Assembly: GCF_009937975.1 (NCBI RefSeq)
Contig: NZ_AP018441.1
Span: forward strand, 4,092,001 to 4,156,000
Origin: Undibacterium sp. YM2
GTDB lineage: Bacteria; Pseudomonadota; Gammaproteobacteria; Burkholderiales; Burkholderiaceae_D
Length of the DNA: 64,000 bases
Reading direction: 5' to 3'
The position numbers and the translations under genes are program-made. Under the pieces are notes generated by a model, which saw only the letters and a list, made by a program, of their open reading frames with translations, made no database searches and was not told the DNA's origin. Positions 8,550 to 17,675 of this stretch are shown one piece after another; the first letter of the stretch is position 1; each line of letters starts with the position of its first letter.

Positions 8550-9470
8550 ATGGACCTGCAATGCCGCTGGCAGCAAAGCCTGCCAGCGACCATCATCCAT
8601 GCGACCGGGAGTGCTGCCTTGAGTAATGAAAACTTTGATGCCCCTATCTTCATAGAAGATGGTCCTTACATAGACTTGCTGCCCGGCGTATATCCCTATC
8701 TGTATAACGAGCGCGGTCACTGCAGGCAATTGCGCCAGGCGTTTGGCACTGAGATCAGCATCGCCGAAGATAATCCCGATCTTGAGCTGGGCACAAAATA
8801 CAAGGGCATCAGCCACCAGCCCAAGACCATACCGAATGATGGTCACCCTTACCAGATTACCGAATTCAATTTCAAGGTTGCCGAAGTCCATTACGAAGCC
8901 ATCACAGCCACCAGGGATAGTGTGCAGGCCTTTGGTATGACCCTACTGAAAAGCGGCGAATGCCTGCGCTTTGAATATGAGGGCATGATCATGGCCCAAT
9001 ATACGTATGGCAAATGGGCGGGCCATCAGTCTCCCTACATAGGTGGCCGCCGGCGGCGCGAGTTGCTGACCCATAATCCCACTGACCTCGAATTCCATGA
9101 CTTTCCTCACATCTTCTTTTCGCAGGATGACTTACCCCTGGTCATCAGCGTGGCACGCTGGCGCCCTTATGTGCAGGAAATTTGTCTGGCAGACCTGTGG
9201 GTGGCACCGGGTGACGCCATCGTCCTGCCACCCAAGACCAGGCCAGTGCCGCCAGATGGGCAACTGTCGGACAAACAAGCCAGAGACATCATCATCGACC
9301 TGCACGGCAACCGCAACTCTGCCCTCGCTTGCTGGGGTAGTGACAAAGCCGCACTGACGACAACGACTGTGCTGGGTAATGCCCTCACCATGCAAACCCG
9401 TGCCCCGAATTATCATGAAGAGCAGCACCCCAGCAAACACCCTTACCCCGGCAGCAGACTCGCTGGGTGA
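8550..9470 (+). CDS. Hypothetical protein, 306 residues
   Basis: I do not recognise the family. It is a soluble, acidic to neutral protein with no signal peptide or membrane segment, rich in aromatic residues and with several Asp/His positions (FHDFPHIFF, PGDAIVLPP). The ATG at 8550 has a poor ribosome site; an in-frame TTG at 8619 preceded by GGGAG is an alternative that removes 23 residues. It lies in the same direction before the RING/TerD protein gene, about 280 bp apart. Confidence 0.6.
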   Translation: MDLQCRWQQSLPATIIHATGSAALSNENFDAPIFIEDGPYIDLLPGVYPYLYNERGHCRQLRQAFGTEISIAEDNPDLELGTKYKGISHQPKTIPNDGHPYQITEFNFKVAEVHYEAITATRDSVQAFGMTLLKSGECLRFEYEGMIMAQYTYGKWAGHQSPYIGGRRRRELLTHNPTDLEFHDFPHIFFSQDDLPLVISVARWRPYVQEICLADLWVAPGDAIVLPPKTRPVPPDGQLSDKQARDIIIDLHGNRNSALACWGSDKAALTTTTVLGNALTMQTRAPNYHEEQHPSKHPYPGSRLAG

Positions 9471-9750
9471 TGACATCGGCCTCATCATATCGAGCGGAAT
9501 ACGGTATGAAGGGCCTGGGTTTTAGCGCACCGCTTTCAAACCTATCCTTTTCCCAAACCCTTGATCTTCTGACAGTATTTGCGTTAGCATCTGTATTGCG
9601 AAGGCTCAGACTGGGCTTCCTTCTACAACCTGAAACAGCCCGGTCGATTTCCTTCGCAACTTATTTCTTCACCTGATTTTATATCAGGGATACTTTGATC
9701 ATCAGCGGAAGTTGGCTCGGGCCCTCTTCCGTTTTTTGTTGGAAGCGTGC

Positions 9751-12351
9751 ATGACTTTGCCATTTTCTGCGACACAGGCTTTACTGCTCAGAAGAAAACA
9801 TCTGGTTTTTGTAGAAGCAGGCACAGACGCCAGCCTTCTGCCAGAATCCTATCTGCAAGCTTTTGAAATCAATCTGGCGAAACTGGGTTATGCCGTCTCC
9901 ACCCGTCTGCGTCTGGCCTTGCAAGGCCAGAGCGCGAATGCACTAACGCAGATCCAAAAGCATGTATGGAAAGTTTTACTGGAAAAAGTCGGTGGTAACC
10001 AGCAGTTGATGCCGCAGTTTCGTCGTTTCCCTGAAGATGTGCCCGCAGATACGCATGCACTGTGGCGTCAGCGTGTGCTCAGTCACTTCCTGCAACTACC
10101 TGATCAGCCCTGTCTATTCTGTTCACAAACTGGCAGCACACATGTATTGGCGCCTTGTGAACATGTGGTTTGTGATCATTGCTATGACGGTAGTAATTAT
10201 TCTGCCTGCCCAATCTGCGGCCAGCAAACAGAGTCATCAGCATTCTTCAAACCAGCCCAAGCACGCCAGCAGCCAAAAGAAAATATTATTTTCAAGCTGC
10301 TGGATCTTGGCCAGGATGTAGATGCTGCAGCTAAAGAACTATTGCACAGCCTGTGCGAGCGCAAGCAAGCCATGTCACCCGTGGACACGGACGACTTCAT
10401 CGCCATCGTGCAAGAGTATGGGGTGGCAGTCATACCATGGTTGCCGCAAGTCATACCCGTGCGTGAAAACATTGCCCTTTTGTTTGGCAGCTTGTTGAAG
10501 CAATGTGAACCTGCCCTGGTCATGGATGCAGCAAAATCGTATATCAGCACTGCCACCGATGTGCTGCGCCTGATCGCAGCCTATTCGGGCGCTGACCCCG
10601 CCCTACAGGGCCAGACTGTTTACCGGCAACTCGCTATTGCAGAAATGCGTGGCGTCAAAAAATACCGGCCATGGTTTGAATCCAGCCACTGGCTCGCCTG
10701 GGCCAAACGCCACACCCATATGCAAGTCACCCGGCTGGTCAAACGCTTTAAAGTTGCCAAACTGAGCCGCCCACTACGCAAGTCGCTTCTGGGCTTCATG
10801 GAAAGCCTGCGTCCTGATTTGCTGACTGAAGACATGCTCAGGCACAGATCGTATTGGGTATGGATGGGCGAATTCCTGCATCCGCATGAATACAAAAACC
10901 GCTACCCTCAGGTGGCAGCCGCCTTTACCATCATCCGCAAAAAATCTGCCGACGGCACGCCAGCGCCTGCCTTCCAGACTTATTATGGCAAGCTTGAAGC
11001 CAGCCTGCGCCTGGGCGATGCGGGTGCCATGGCTGGCTTGCTGGCGCAAAGGCCGGGTGAACTGGCACGCCGCCTGGATTTACTATTACGAACGGCGGGT
11101 ACCAATGAAACAGCACTTGCCCAGGTCAAGTCTGCTTTTCAGAAGGCACTGCCGCAATTTGCCACACCTGTATTGCTCACTTTACTGGCTCACCTGCCAG
11201 TCAGGACGCAAGCTGTTAAAACCAGAATATATTGGCCCAAGGGCCAGGTCGCCAAAGCTGTGTTTGCACCTGAGACCAGAGCAAACCTGGACGCAAATAC
11301 CATAGTAGAAATAGTCGCCGCACTGGAAGAACAACTCATGCTGCGCTTTGCTGCAAAACCCCACTATGATCAATTCATCATAGACCGGGCATTACAAGAC
11401 ATCATCGTGCCGTTCAATGAGCGAACTGCCAGCAAATCAGCGATCAGTCTGCCGCGCGGCTCCTGCATTGCTGTCACACCAGAAAAAACAGCACGCCTGT
11501 TTTTACACTGGTGCCAGCCTGAGAACAATGCCAGCCGTACTGATCTGGATTTGTCAGTCGGTTTTTATGACGCTGACTGGCAGTATCAGGGAGTTTGCTC
11601 CTATTACCAATTGCAGTTGCAGAGCAAAAATGGTCAGCATATCGCCCGCAGTTCTGGCGATATCACCAGTGCCCCCTTCCCTGATGGCGCCAGTGAATTT
11701 GTCGATATCGATCTTGAAACAGCCCAACGGCAAGGCATACGCTATGCAGTGATGGTCTTGAATAATTATTCAGGTATGGCCTTTGAAGACCTGGAACGTG
11801 CCTATGCTGGCATCATGTTCAGGGACGATGTTCAAGGACATCATTTTGACCCGCGCACGGTCGAGCTCAGGTTCAATCTGCAAGGGGCCAATGGCATCTT
11901 CCTGCCCATGGTCATCGACCTGCAGGATGGGCGCCTGCACTGGCTGGACATGTATTCCACGGGCATGTTCGCCATGAATAATGTCGCCAGCTCAAACAAT
12001 GCCATCACCACCATTTGCCCCGAGCTGATCGCCTACTTTGCCAGCGGCACGCGCCCATCCATGTATGAGCTATGCCTTCTGCATGCTGCCGCGCGTAGCC
12101 AGGAAGTGCTGTTGCGCGGCAAGGACATGCAGTGTTTTATACGTGCAGAGAATGAAACCAATGCGGCATTTCTGGCGCGCTTGCGACGTGAATCTGGTCA
12201 GCAGTTACCCGCAGATGCATTGCGCTTTGAACGCAGCATTTTTGCCGCCCTGTATGAAGGTAACCTGTCCTTGCCCGAAGGCAGTGCCATTTTTGCCCTG
12301 AAACCTGCAGCCATCACAGGCAATCTGGCTGCCAGCGATCTGCTAAGTTGA
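9751..12351 (+). CDS. RING-finger protein with TerD-like C-terminal region
   Basis: 866 residues from the ATG at 9751 (GGAAG box; an upstream TTG at 9712 is weaker). A complete C3HC4 RING finger is visible: C121, C124, C136, H138, C141, C144, C153, C156. The middle (about 170-560) is helical and unassigned. Residues about 570-735 resemble the TerD fold: an Asp-rich DLDLSVGFYD strand, then SGDIT and GIRYAVMVLNNYSG. It resembles the family known as MXAN_6230/SCO0854 RING proteins. In eukaryotes RING domains recruit ubiquitin-conjugating enzymes; the bacterial role is unknown and no E1/E2-like gene is nearby. Confidence 0.75.
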   Translation: MTLPFSATQALLLRRKHLVFVEAGTDASLLPESYLQAFEINLAKLGYAVSTRLRLALQGQSANALTQIQKHVWKVLLEKVGGNQQLMPQFRRFPEDVPADTHALWRQRVLSHFLQLPDQPCLFCSQTGSTHVLAPCEHVVCDHCYDGSNYSACPICGQQTESSAFFKPAQARQQPKENIIFKLLDLGQDVDAAAKELLHSLCERKQAMSPVDTDDFIAIVQEYGVAVIPWLPQVIPVRENIALLFGSLLKQCEPALVMDAAKSYISTATDVLRLIAAYSGADPALQGQTVYRQLAIAEMRGVKKYRPWFESSHWLAWAKRHTHMQVTRLVKRFKVAKLSRPLRKSLLGFMESLRPDLLTEDMLRHRSYWVWMGEFLHPHEYKNRYPQVAAAFTIIRKKSADGTPAPAFQTYYGKLEASLRLGDAGAMAGLLAQRPGELARRLDLLLRTAGTNETALAQVKSAFQKALPQFATPVLLTLLAHLPVRTQAVKTRIYWPKGQVAKAVFAPETRANLDANTIVEIVAALEEQLMLRFAAKPHYDQFIIDRALQDIIVPFNERTASKSAISLPRGSCIAVTPEKTARLFLHWCQPENNASRTDLDLSVGFYDADWQYQGVCSYYQLQLQSKNGQHIARSSGDITSAPFPDGASEFVDIDLETAQRQGIRYAVMVLNNYSGMAFEDLERAYAGIMFRDDVQGHHFDPRTVELRFNLQGANGIFLPMVIDLQDGRLHWLDMYSTGMFAMNNVASSNNAITTICPELIAYFASGTRPSMYELCLLHAAARSQEVLLRGKDMQCFIRAENETNAAFLARLRRESGQQLPADALRFERSIFAALYEGNLSLPEGSAIFALKPAAITGNLAASDLLS

Positions 12352-12383
12352 GCGTGCGCTGACAGCTGACAGCTGAAAAGGGT

Positions 12384-12965
12384 TCATTCATCATCCAGCC
12401 CCTTGCCTTCCAGGATCTGCGGAATCGCTTTTTCCACTCTTGATTCGCGGGTCTTGGATTGCTTGGCGGCTGAGAAATGCAGCAGGTATGCTCTTTGTCG
12501 TCCAGGTGTCAGGGCTTCAAACGCTTTTTTCAAAGCGGGCATGCTGTCAAGCTTGATCTGGAATTCTTCGGGCATATTGAATTCTGTCGTTTTTTTGAAT
12601 TCCACCTTCAGCCCGGCTTTTTCTACTGCAATCGCATCCTTGATATAAGCTTTGATCGCGGTTTTTTTCTTGCTGATTTCTTCAACGCTGGTGAAACGAA
12701 GTTGCCTCGCCGCCTGGGTATTCTCGGTCTGCTGTACCAGCAAACCCTTGCTGTCTTTTAGCAGCGCTCCCTTGAAAAACAGCAGGGCAGCATATTCCTT
12801 GAAGACATGAATAAGAACAATATTTGTATCCTCATGCGTATAGCAGGGGTTGCCCCACTTGAATTCTTCAGTCAATGGGCATTCAAGGACTATGCTGCGC
12901 AATTGCTCGATTTCTTCTTTCCAGGTCTTGGCTTTGCTGACGTAGGCATCGACTTTGGGATTCAT
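12384..12965 (-). CDS. YdeI/OmdA-like DUF1801 protein
   Basis: 193 residues. The N-terminal DUF1801-like part (EFKWGNPCYTHED...VFKEYAALLFFKG) is followed by a C-terminal YdeI/OmpD-associated segment with the conserved ending FEALTPGRQRAYLLHFSAAK and a basic stretch. Family members are linked to tolerance of cationic peptides in enterobacteria; the mechanism is unclear. Single-gene unit, convergent with the RING gene. Confidence 0.82.
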   Translation of the reverse strand: MNPKVDAYVSKAKTWKEEIEQLRSIVLECPLTEEFKWGNPCYTHEDTNIVLIHVFKEYAALLFFKGALLKDSKGLLVQQTENTQAARQLRFTSVEEISKKKTAIKAYIKDAIAVEKAGLKVEFKKTTEFNMPEEFQIKLDSMPALKKAFEALTPGRQRAYLLHFSAAKQSKTRESRVEKAIPQILEGKGLDDE

Positions 12966-13106
12966 ATTGTCTCCATGAAAAAGCTGGCTTGATTATCTGA
13001 CCATGCTGCTAATTTAGCATGCAAATTAGCAATCATTCAAGTAACAGATTTCCCTCCAATCAACAACGCAACCCCGTCCGCCGCAGTCACATTTCGCGTG
13101 AACCGC

Positions 13107-13631
13107 TCAGGGTGTGACAAGCTTGCCTGTGCGTATATCAAAAAACAGGCGCTTTTCGTCAGCTGTCTGGACTATGAATTTTCCATGTTCATCTATGCCC
13201 AACCCATGACCCCAGTAATAATGCGAAACAGTTTCTTTCAAGATGCGCTTGTCGGGAATGATCTCCTTCAATCTGACCTTTCGCAATACCTTGCCATGCT
13301 TCCAGAAGGTCAGCATGACCATGTCGTGACTATAATCCTGGGGTATCAGGTTCAGGCCATCATACTCAGTCACACAATATTCGCCATCATTGCTGATAAA
13401 GGGTGCGCGAAACCAGCCAGACATTTTCCAGAGCACCTTGTTATTCTTATCCAGGACTTGCGTACCAAGGAGTGGATCGGAAATGATCTGATATTGTTGA
13501 TTCTGGCTGGCACGCGTGATTTTATGTGGTGGCTGCAAAGGAGTATCTGCATGGACGCTATCCACCAATAAAAAATTTAAAAATAAACCGGTCACGCATA
13601 AAGCCATAAAAGCGAAGGTCTTGTTTAACAT
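13107..13631 (-). CDS. Exported hypothetical protein, 174 residues
   Basis: N-terminal signal peptide (hydrophobic residues 5-24, cleavage near VHA-DT). The mature part is beta-rich with repeated short strand-turn units (QVLDKNNKVLWKMSG, GHGLGIDEHGKFIV), suggesting a small beta-propeller-like or WD-like sensor fold. No family recognised. 12 bp downstream of the 103-residue gene, so probably co-transcribed. Confidence 0.6.
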   Translation of the reverse strand: MLNKTFAFMALCVTGLFLNFLLVDSVHADTPLQPPHKITRASQNQQYQIISDPLLGTQVLDKNNKVLWKMSGWFRAPFISNDGEYCVTEYDGLNLIPQDYSHDMVMLTFWKHGKVLRKVRLKEIIPDKRILKETVSHYYWGHGLGIDEHGKFIVQTADEKRLFFDIRTGKLVTP

Positions 13632-13643
13632 TACAGGATAGCC

Positions 13644-13955
13644 CTAAACTTTTTTTATATTCAATGCCAGATATTGCAGCAAAGGTGCGACATGAGTCAG
13701 CATCAATGGAAATGCATGTGTCTTGTCGTTGAGTACGTGTTTGCTGAATTCCAGATCTTCACACAGGCTGCCTATATTCGGTTCCTTAGCGTCCTCAAGT
13801 ATGGCGTATAAAGAATCGTCTGGCATGGCCCAGTAGTAGTCTTCGGTCAGTTCAACCTCTTTCAACTGCAAATCATCTTCCACATGGGACAATATGGAAT
13901 TAATGATACTGCGCAACTCTGCAATATTGATGCTGTGCTTTACTTTGACTGTCAT
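13644..13955 (-). CDS. Hypothetical protein, 103 residues
   Basis: Acidic soluble protein with a Glu/Asp-rich centre (EDDLQLKEVELTEDYYW). No signal peptide. I do not recognise it. It lies immediately before the exported 174-residue gene in the same direction. Confidence 0.55.
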   Translation of the reverse strand: MTVKVKHSINIAELRSIINSILSHVEDDLQLKEVELTEDYYWAMPDDSLYAILEDAKEPNIGSLCEDLEFSKHVLNDKTHAFPLMLTHVAPLLQYLALNIKKV

Positions 13956-13999
13956 GCTGATTTCATGCTGCTTCCGAAATAGTTTTTACCAAAACTTAT

Positions 14000-14641
14000 T
14001 CACCACTTGGGCGTAATCCGCTCACCTGGCAAGACTTCATAAGGATGTGCCCAGCCTGGCAAGGCACGCAAGCGGTCCAGCCAGGCGACGATGTGCGGGT
14101 AGCGGTCTGTCAGCTTGTAGCCACTCTCTTCTTCAGGATAAAACAGGTAGGCACTCAGGGAAAAATCAGCAATCGTCGGTGCATCGCCGACCAGGTATTC
14201 TCGGCCTGCCAGATGTTTGTTGACAATAGTGAAGGCATTGTCTATGCGCCCCAACAGCCAGGCCTGGACAGCCGGATCGGGGGCAGAGGGACCAAAGGAT
14301 TTATTGAAGCGGTAGCTGGCAAAATAACTGGTGAACTTGTGGTTATCAAATAAAAGCCAGCGCAATACTTCGAGTTTTTCATCTTCATTCTTGCCACCAA
14401 AAGCGCCATGCTTGTTGGCAAGGTAGCTGAGGATTACGCCAGACTGTGTCAGCCTGCGTTCGCCGTCTTCTAGTATGGGCACCTCCCCCATTTCATTGGC
14501 TTGCTCGCGCCATTCATTGCTGCGGGTAACCCCCTGGAACATATCGACAAAGGCGTTCTCAAAAGGCTGGTTCAGTGCGCGCAGCAGGAAAGCGACCTTG
14601 AAGGAATTGCCTGACTGGCAGAGGCTATACAGTTTGTACAT
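14000..14641 (-). CDS. Glutathione S-transferase family protein
   Basis: 213 residues from MYKLYSLCQSGN; the longer frame to 14683 lacks support. The N-terminal thioredoxin-like domain contains the cis-proline motif GEVPILEDG followed by LTQSGVI, where Gln-Ser contacts the glutathione gamma-glutamyl group in the family. The C-terminal helical domain has the conserved PTIADFSLSAY. Probable role in conjugation or reduction of electrophiles in the cytoplasm; the substrate is not deducible. Confidence 0.9.
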   Translation of the reverse strand: MYKLYSLCQSGNSFKVAFLLRALNQPFENAFVDMFQGVTRSNEWREQANEMGEVPILEDGERRLTQSGVILSYLANKHGAFGGKNEDEKLEVLRWLLFDNHKFTSYFASYRFNKSFGPSAPDPAVQAWLLGRIDNAFTIVNKHLAGREYLVGDAPTIADFSLSAYLFYPEEESGYKLTDRYPHIVAWLDRLRALPGWAHPYEVLPGERITPKW

Positions 14642-14712
14642 GATGCTTGTCCTCGGGTGGGAAGGGAACAGGCATCTTACCAAGATTTAGCGAATGTGCA
14701 TAATCGCAGCAA

Positions 14713-15537
14713 TCATGCTCCCATCGCCTTCAAGAAAACTTCGGTTTGTGTATCTGCCGGATAAAACAATTCCACGCACAGCTCATGCAGGGTGATGTCG
14801 CGCGGGCTGCCAAAGGTGGTCAGGGTCGTGAAGAGCGAAAGTTCATGGCCATGCAGCTCCATGATGCAGGGTATCAGCAAAGAGGGTTCTGTCGCTTGCG
14901 TGACGGGTGTTTGCTGTTTGAGGGCGATGACATTGGGATAGGCATGCACTTCTTCCACCAGGGCGATGATGGCTTCATCGCGGGCACTCAGCATGAGCCT
15001 TTGCAGGACTTGCAAAAGATAGCTACCCCATTCTGCAAAGTTTTTGGTAAAAGCCGCAAAGCCTTGCGGATGCAGGCTGGCTCTGAAGATATTGATTTCT
15101 GGTGTCAGCAATTCTGGCGGCAACAGGCTCATGAGTTTTGCAGCGGCACTGTTATGCAAGACCACATTCCAGTGCCTGTCCAGTGCAACGCCGGGATAAG
15201 GATCATGCGTATCGAGCAGGCGCTGCACTGCGGCTTTGGCTTGCGCCATGCGGGCCGTATCCAACCCCTGTTCGCTATAGCGTGGCGCATAGCCTGCCGC
15301 CAGCAGCCAGGTATTGCGGGCGCGCAAGGGCACATCCAGCTGGCTGGCGATGCTCATCAAGAGTTCTGCACTGGGGCGTGAGCGCCCAGTTTCTACAAAG
15401 CTCAGGTGACGTGGCGAAATATCGATGTCCAGCGCCAGCTCCATCTGGCTTATTTTGCGTTGCGTGCGCCATTCACGTATCAGGGTACCGACTGGTGCCT
15501 CTGTCTGTTCTGCTGTCGCCAATGTGAGATGAGCCAT
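14713..15537 (-). CDS. XRE-family regulator with MmyB-like C-terminal domain
   Basis: 274 residues. An HTH_XRE domain at about 20-75 (RKISQMELALDIDISPRHL) is followed by an MmyB/PAS-like ligand domain with DPYPGVALDRHWNVV. The ATG at 15537 has AAGGGA at good spacing. Such regulators often control neighbouring oxidoreductases or transporters; the closest candidates are the downstream GST gene and the divergent membrane protein gene at 15677. Confidence 0.87.
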   Translation of the reverse strand: MAHLTLATAEQTEAPVGTLIREWRTQRKISQMELALDIDISPRHLSFVETGRSRPSAELLMSIASQLDVPLRARNTWLLAAGYAPRYSEQGLDTARMAQAKAAVQRLLDTHDPYPGVALDRHWNVVLHNSAAAKLMSLLPPELLTPEINIFRASLHPQGFAAFTKNFAEWGSYLLQVLQRLMLSARDEAIIALVEEVHAYPNVIALKQQTPVTQATEPSLLIPCIMELHGHELSLFTTLTTFGSPRDITLHELCVELFYPADTQTEVFLKAMGA

Positions 15538-15676
15538 TGCGCTTCCCTTAAGAAATATGGATACCTGATGCATTATCCCTGCCCTGTTGCATGAGCGCCA
15601 TTACCTGCCAGGTAATCGACTCGCTGCAAATGTAGAGCGAAACTGCAATCCCCTCAACTGTTTTTGGAGATACATC

Positions 15677-16096
15677 ATGTCAACAGCTACTAATACATCT
15701 GCCGCAGTTAAATTGCATGCACCTGTCCTGTCCCTGCGCACCATACTGACACTGGATGCCATTACTGGCCTTGCCATGGGCTTGTTACTGGTTGCCGCGT
15801 CTGGTCTTTTGTCTGGCTTGCTGGGCTTGCCCAAGGATTTTTTGTTCATGGCAGGTGCCAGCCTGTTCCCGGTTGCTGCACTGGTGGGTTTTACCAGCCG
15901 CGCTGGTGGCGAAACAAAGCCGCCTGCACCACTGGTATGGATCGTCATACTCGGTAACCTGGGCTGGGTCATCGCCAGCATATTGACGATGGAAGTCTGG
16001 TTTGAACCCAGTATATTGGGATTTGTCTGTGTCAGTGTGCAGGCACTGGTGGTGCTGGCTTTTAGTGTGCTGGAATATCGTGGGCTGCGCAACTAA
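15677..16096 (+). CDS. Small four-helix membrane protein
   Basis: 139 residues with four predicted membrane helices (ITGLAMGLLLVAASGLL, DFLFMAGASLFPVAALVGF, LVWIVILGNLGWVIAS, ILGFVCVSVQALVVLAFSV). The ATG at 15677 follows GGAG; an upstream in-frame start at 15587 is unlikely. Divergent from the XRE regulator and a candidate target. Function unknown. Confidence 0.72.
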   Translation: MSTATNTSAAVKLHAPVLSLRTILTLDAITGLAMGLLLVAASGLLSGLLGLPKDFLFMAGASLFPVAALVGFTSRAGGETKPPAPLVWIVILGNLGWVIASILTMEVWFEPSILGFVCVSVQALVVLAFSVLEYRGLRN

Positions 16097-16213
16097 GGCT
16101 CTGGTGCTGAGGGGCAAGCCTGGCTTGCCTCTTACTGCTCAAGCAAGATTGCCAGAATTGCAATACACTGAGATGCTTACGTATCCCATTTTGCTATTGA
16201 CCTTAAGCCTGCG

Positions 16214-16582
16214 ATGAAACTAGCTGCTCTCAAAAAATTATGTGCCGGTTATGCTGGTGCCCGTGAAAGACTACACGATACGCCCAGTAATATACTGGTG
16301 TATAGCGTAGGAGAAAAATCCTTTGCCTACTTCAAGACCAGCGAGCCTGAGCGCTGGCGTTTCAGCATACGGGTGACGCCTGCTCGCTTTCTTGAGCTGA
16401 CTGATATGCCGGGCGTAAAACCGGCGCGGTATATGGGGCGCTTTCATTGGGTCACTATCGTCGCTGTCGAGCAATTTCCTGAAGACTATTTGCGGGAATT
16501 GCTTGAGTATTCTTATCAAAAGGCTTTGTCGGGCTTGACGAAGAAAAAGCGGGAAGAGGTTTTGGTGGGTGGTGCAGATTGA
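16214..16582 (+). CDS. MmcQ/YjbR family protein
   Basis: 122 residues matching the YjbR fold: VGEKSFAYF strand, then WRFSIRVTPARFLEL, PARYMGRFHWVTI and a C-terminal YQKALSGLTKKKRE. The family has a DNA-binding-like double-wing fold but no established function. The ATG is preceded only by a weak ribosome site. Confidence 0.82.
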   Translation: MKLAALKKLCAGYAGARERLHDTPSNILVYSVGEKSFAYFKTSEPERWRFSIRVTPARFLELTDMPGVKPARYMGRFHWVTIVAVEQFPEDYLRELLEYSYQKALSGLTKKKREEVLVGGAD

Positions 16583-17102
16583 ACTGCACGCCCATCTAGT
16601 GCCGACAGGGTTTAAAGTTTTTTAGTCGCAATTATCACGTTGCTTCTGATAAGCCATTATCGTGTTACCGTCATTCCTGCATGCTTTTGGCGGAAGTCTA
16701 CAAGGTAGGCGCTTCAGTGGCATTCTTAACATACTGCAAAGTACATTCCCACCAGAATTGCATGCGGCTACGAACTTGACTCTAAAATATCTTCGCACGT
16801 GATCGACGATTGCAGGTCGGGGGTAGCCCGACAGCTACATACCTTTCTTGCGTCGCCAAGAAAGGTATGCCAAAGAAGGCGCCCCAGGCGTCGTCGCCCC
16901 CTAAAGGGGTACCCGTTTATGCGGTACAAAAAATGGGAAGATCCGAAACTCGCTTCGCTCAAACAGCGGCTCTTCTTTTTCCATTTTCTGTACCGCACAA
17001 ACGGCGCCGACACATGGGAACTGCGAAAATCAAAAGCAACATCAACACAACCTGTAATCATATTGCGAACTGAAGTCATTGTTCGTCGTAGTTAAGAGAA
17101 CC
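16583..17102. repeat. Gene-free region with large hairpin repeat
   Basis: 520 bp without a convincing gene. At 16841-16866 is a 10-bp inverted repeat (ACCTTTCTTG / CAAGAAAGGT) like the one at 91-116. A larger imperfect inverted repeat pairs 16912-16936 with 16981-17004 (core TGCGGTACA / TGTACCGCA) around a 45-base loop containing CTCGCTTCGCTCAAA. It looks like a non-coding mobile or REP-like element of the host. The short frames here are products of the symmetry. Confidence 0.6.
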
Positions 17103-17540
17103 TTAAACCGTCTCCAAATCCTTCGCCCTCACCTCACTCACGGGCATAATCACACATCGCAAAAACAGCTTCGCGGCATCCTCATGCGTGAGCAAATCCT
17201 GCAAGTCTGCCGGTATCTGCCCGGTAAAGGCAAAGCCTGATCTGGTGTGCATGCCCGCTTCACGTTCTGTCCACAGCAATTGTATCTGGCAATCGCCCAG
17301 TGCCATGTCGGGTTGCGCTTCATCTGGTAAAAAGCTGAGCTGGTACTGGCCGGATGGCATTTCGGATTCGAGTTCGGTCAGCACCTGCAGGCCACCCGTG
17401 CTGAGGTTGACCAGCAGGGCTGGCAGGGCATCGGCATGCTCGGGGGAGTTGAATACCCAGACCGGGCGTATCTCGTGGGTGCCCAGAGGAACTAAGAAGA
17501 ATTGCACGCGTTGGTGGCGACGGTTTTCAGATGGGTTCAT
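17103..17540 (-). CDS. PilZ-domain protein
   Basis: 145 residues carrying both c-di-GMP-binding PilZ signatures: RRHQR at residues 7-11 and NLSTGG at about 45-50. It is a stand-alone PilZ protein and therefore a likely c-di-GMP receptor acting by protein contact. The only cyclic-di-GMP enzyme in this window is the GGDEF/EAL protein at 39221-43075. Confidence 0.85.
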   Translation of the reverse strand: MNPSENRRHQRVQFFLVPLGTHEIRPVWVFNSPEHADALPALLVNLSTGGLQVLTELESEMPSGQYQLSFLPDEAQPDMALGDCQIQLLWTEREAGMHTRSGFAFTGQIPADLQDLLTHEDAAKLFLRCVIMPVSEVRAKDLETV

Positions 17541-17675
17541 GGCATCAATGATCAGGTCAGGTGGAGGAAATTTCTGTCAAAACAGCAGACAGAAATTTAT
17601 TCCAGATTTATGTCATGAACATGACCAGAATATACTTCGCCGTCCCTCCGCTCTCTCCTTGAAACCGTCAAGCTA

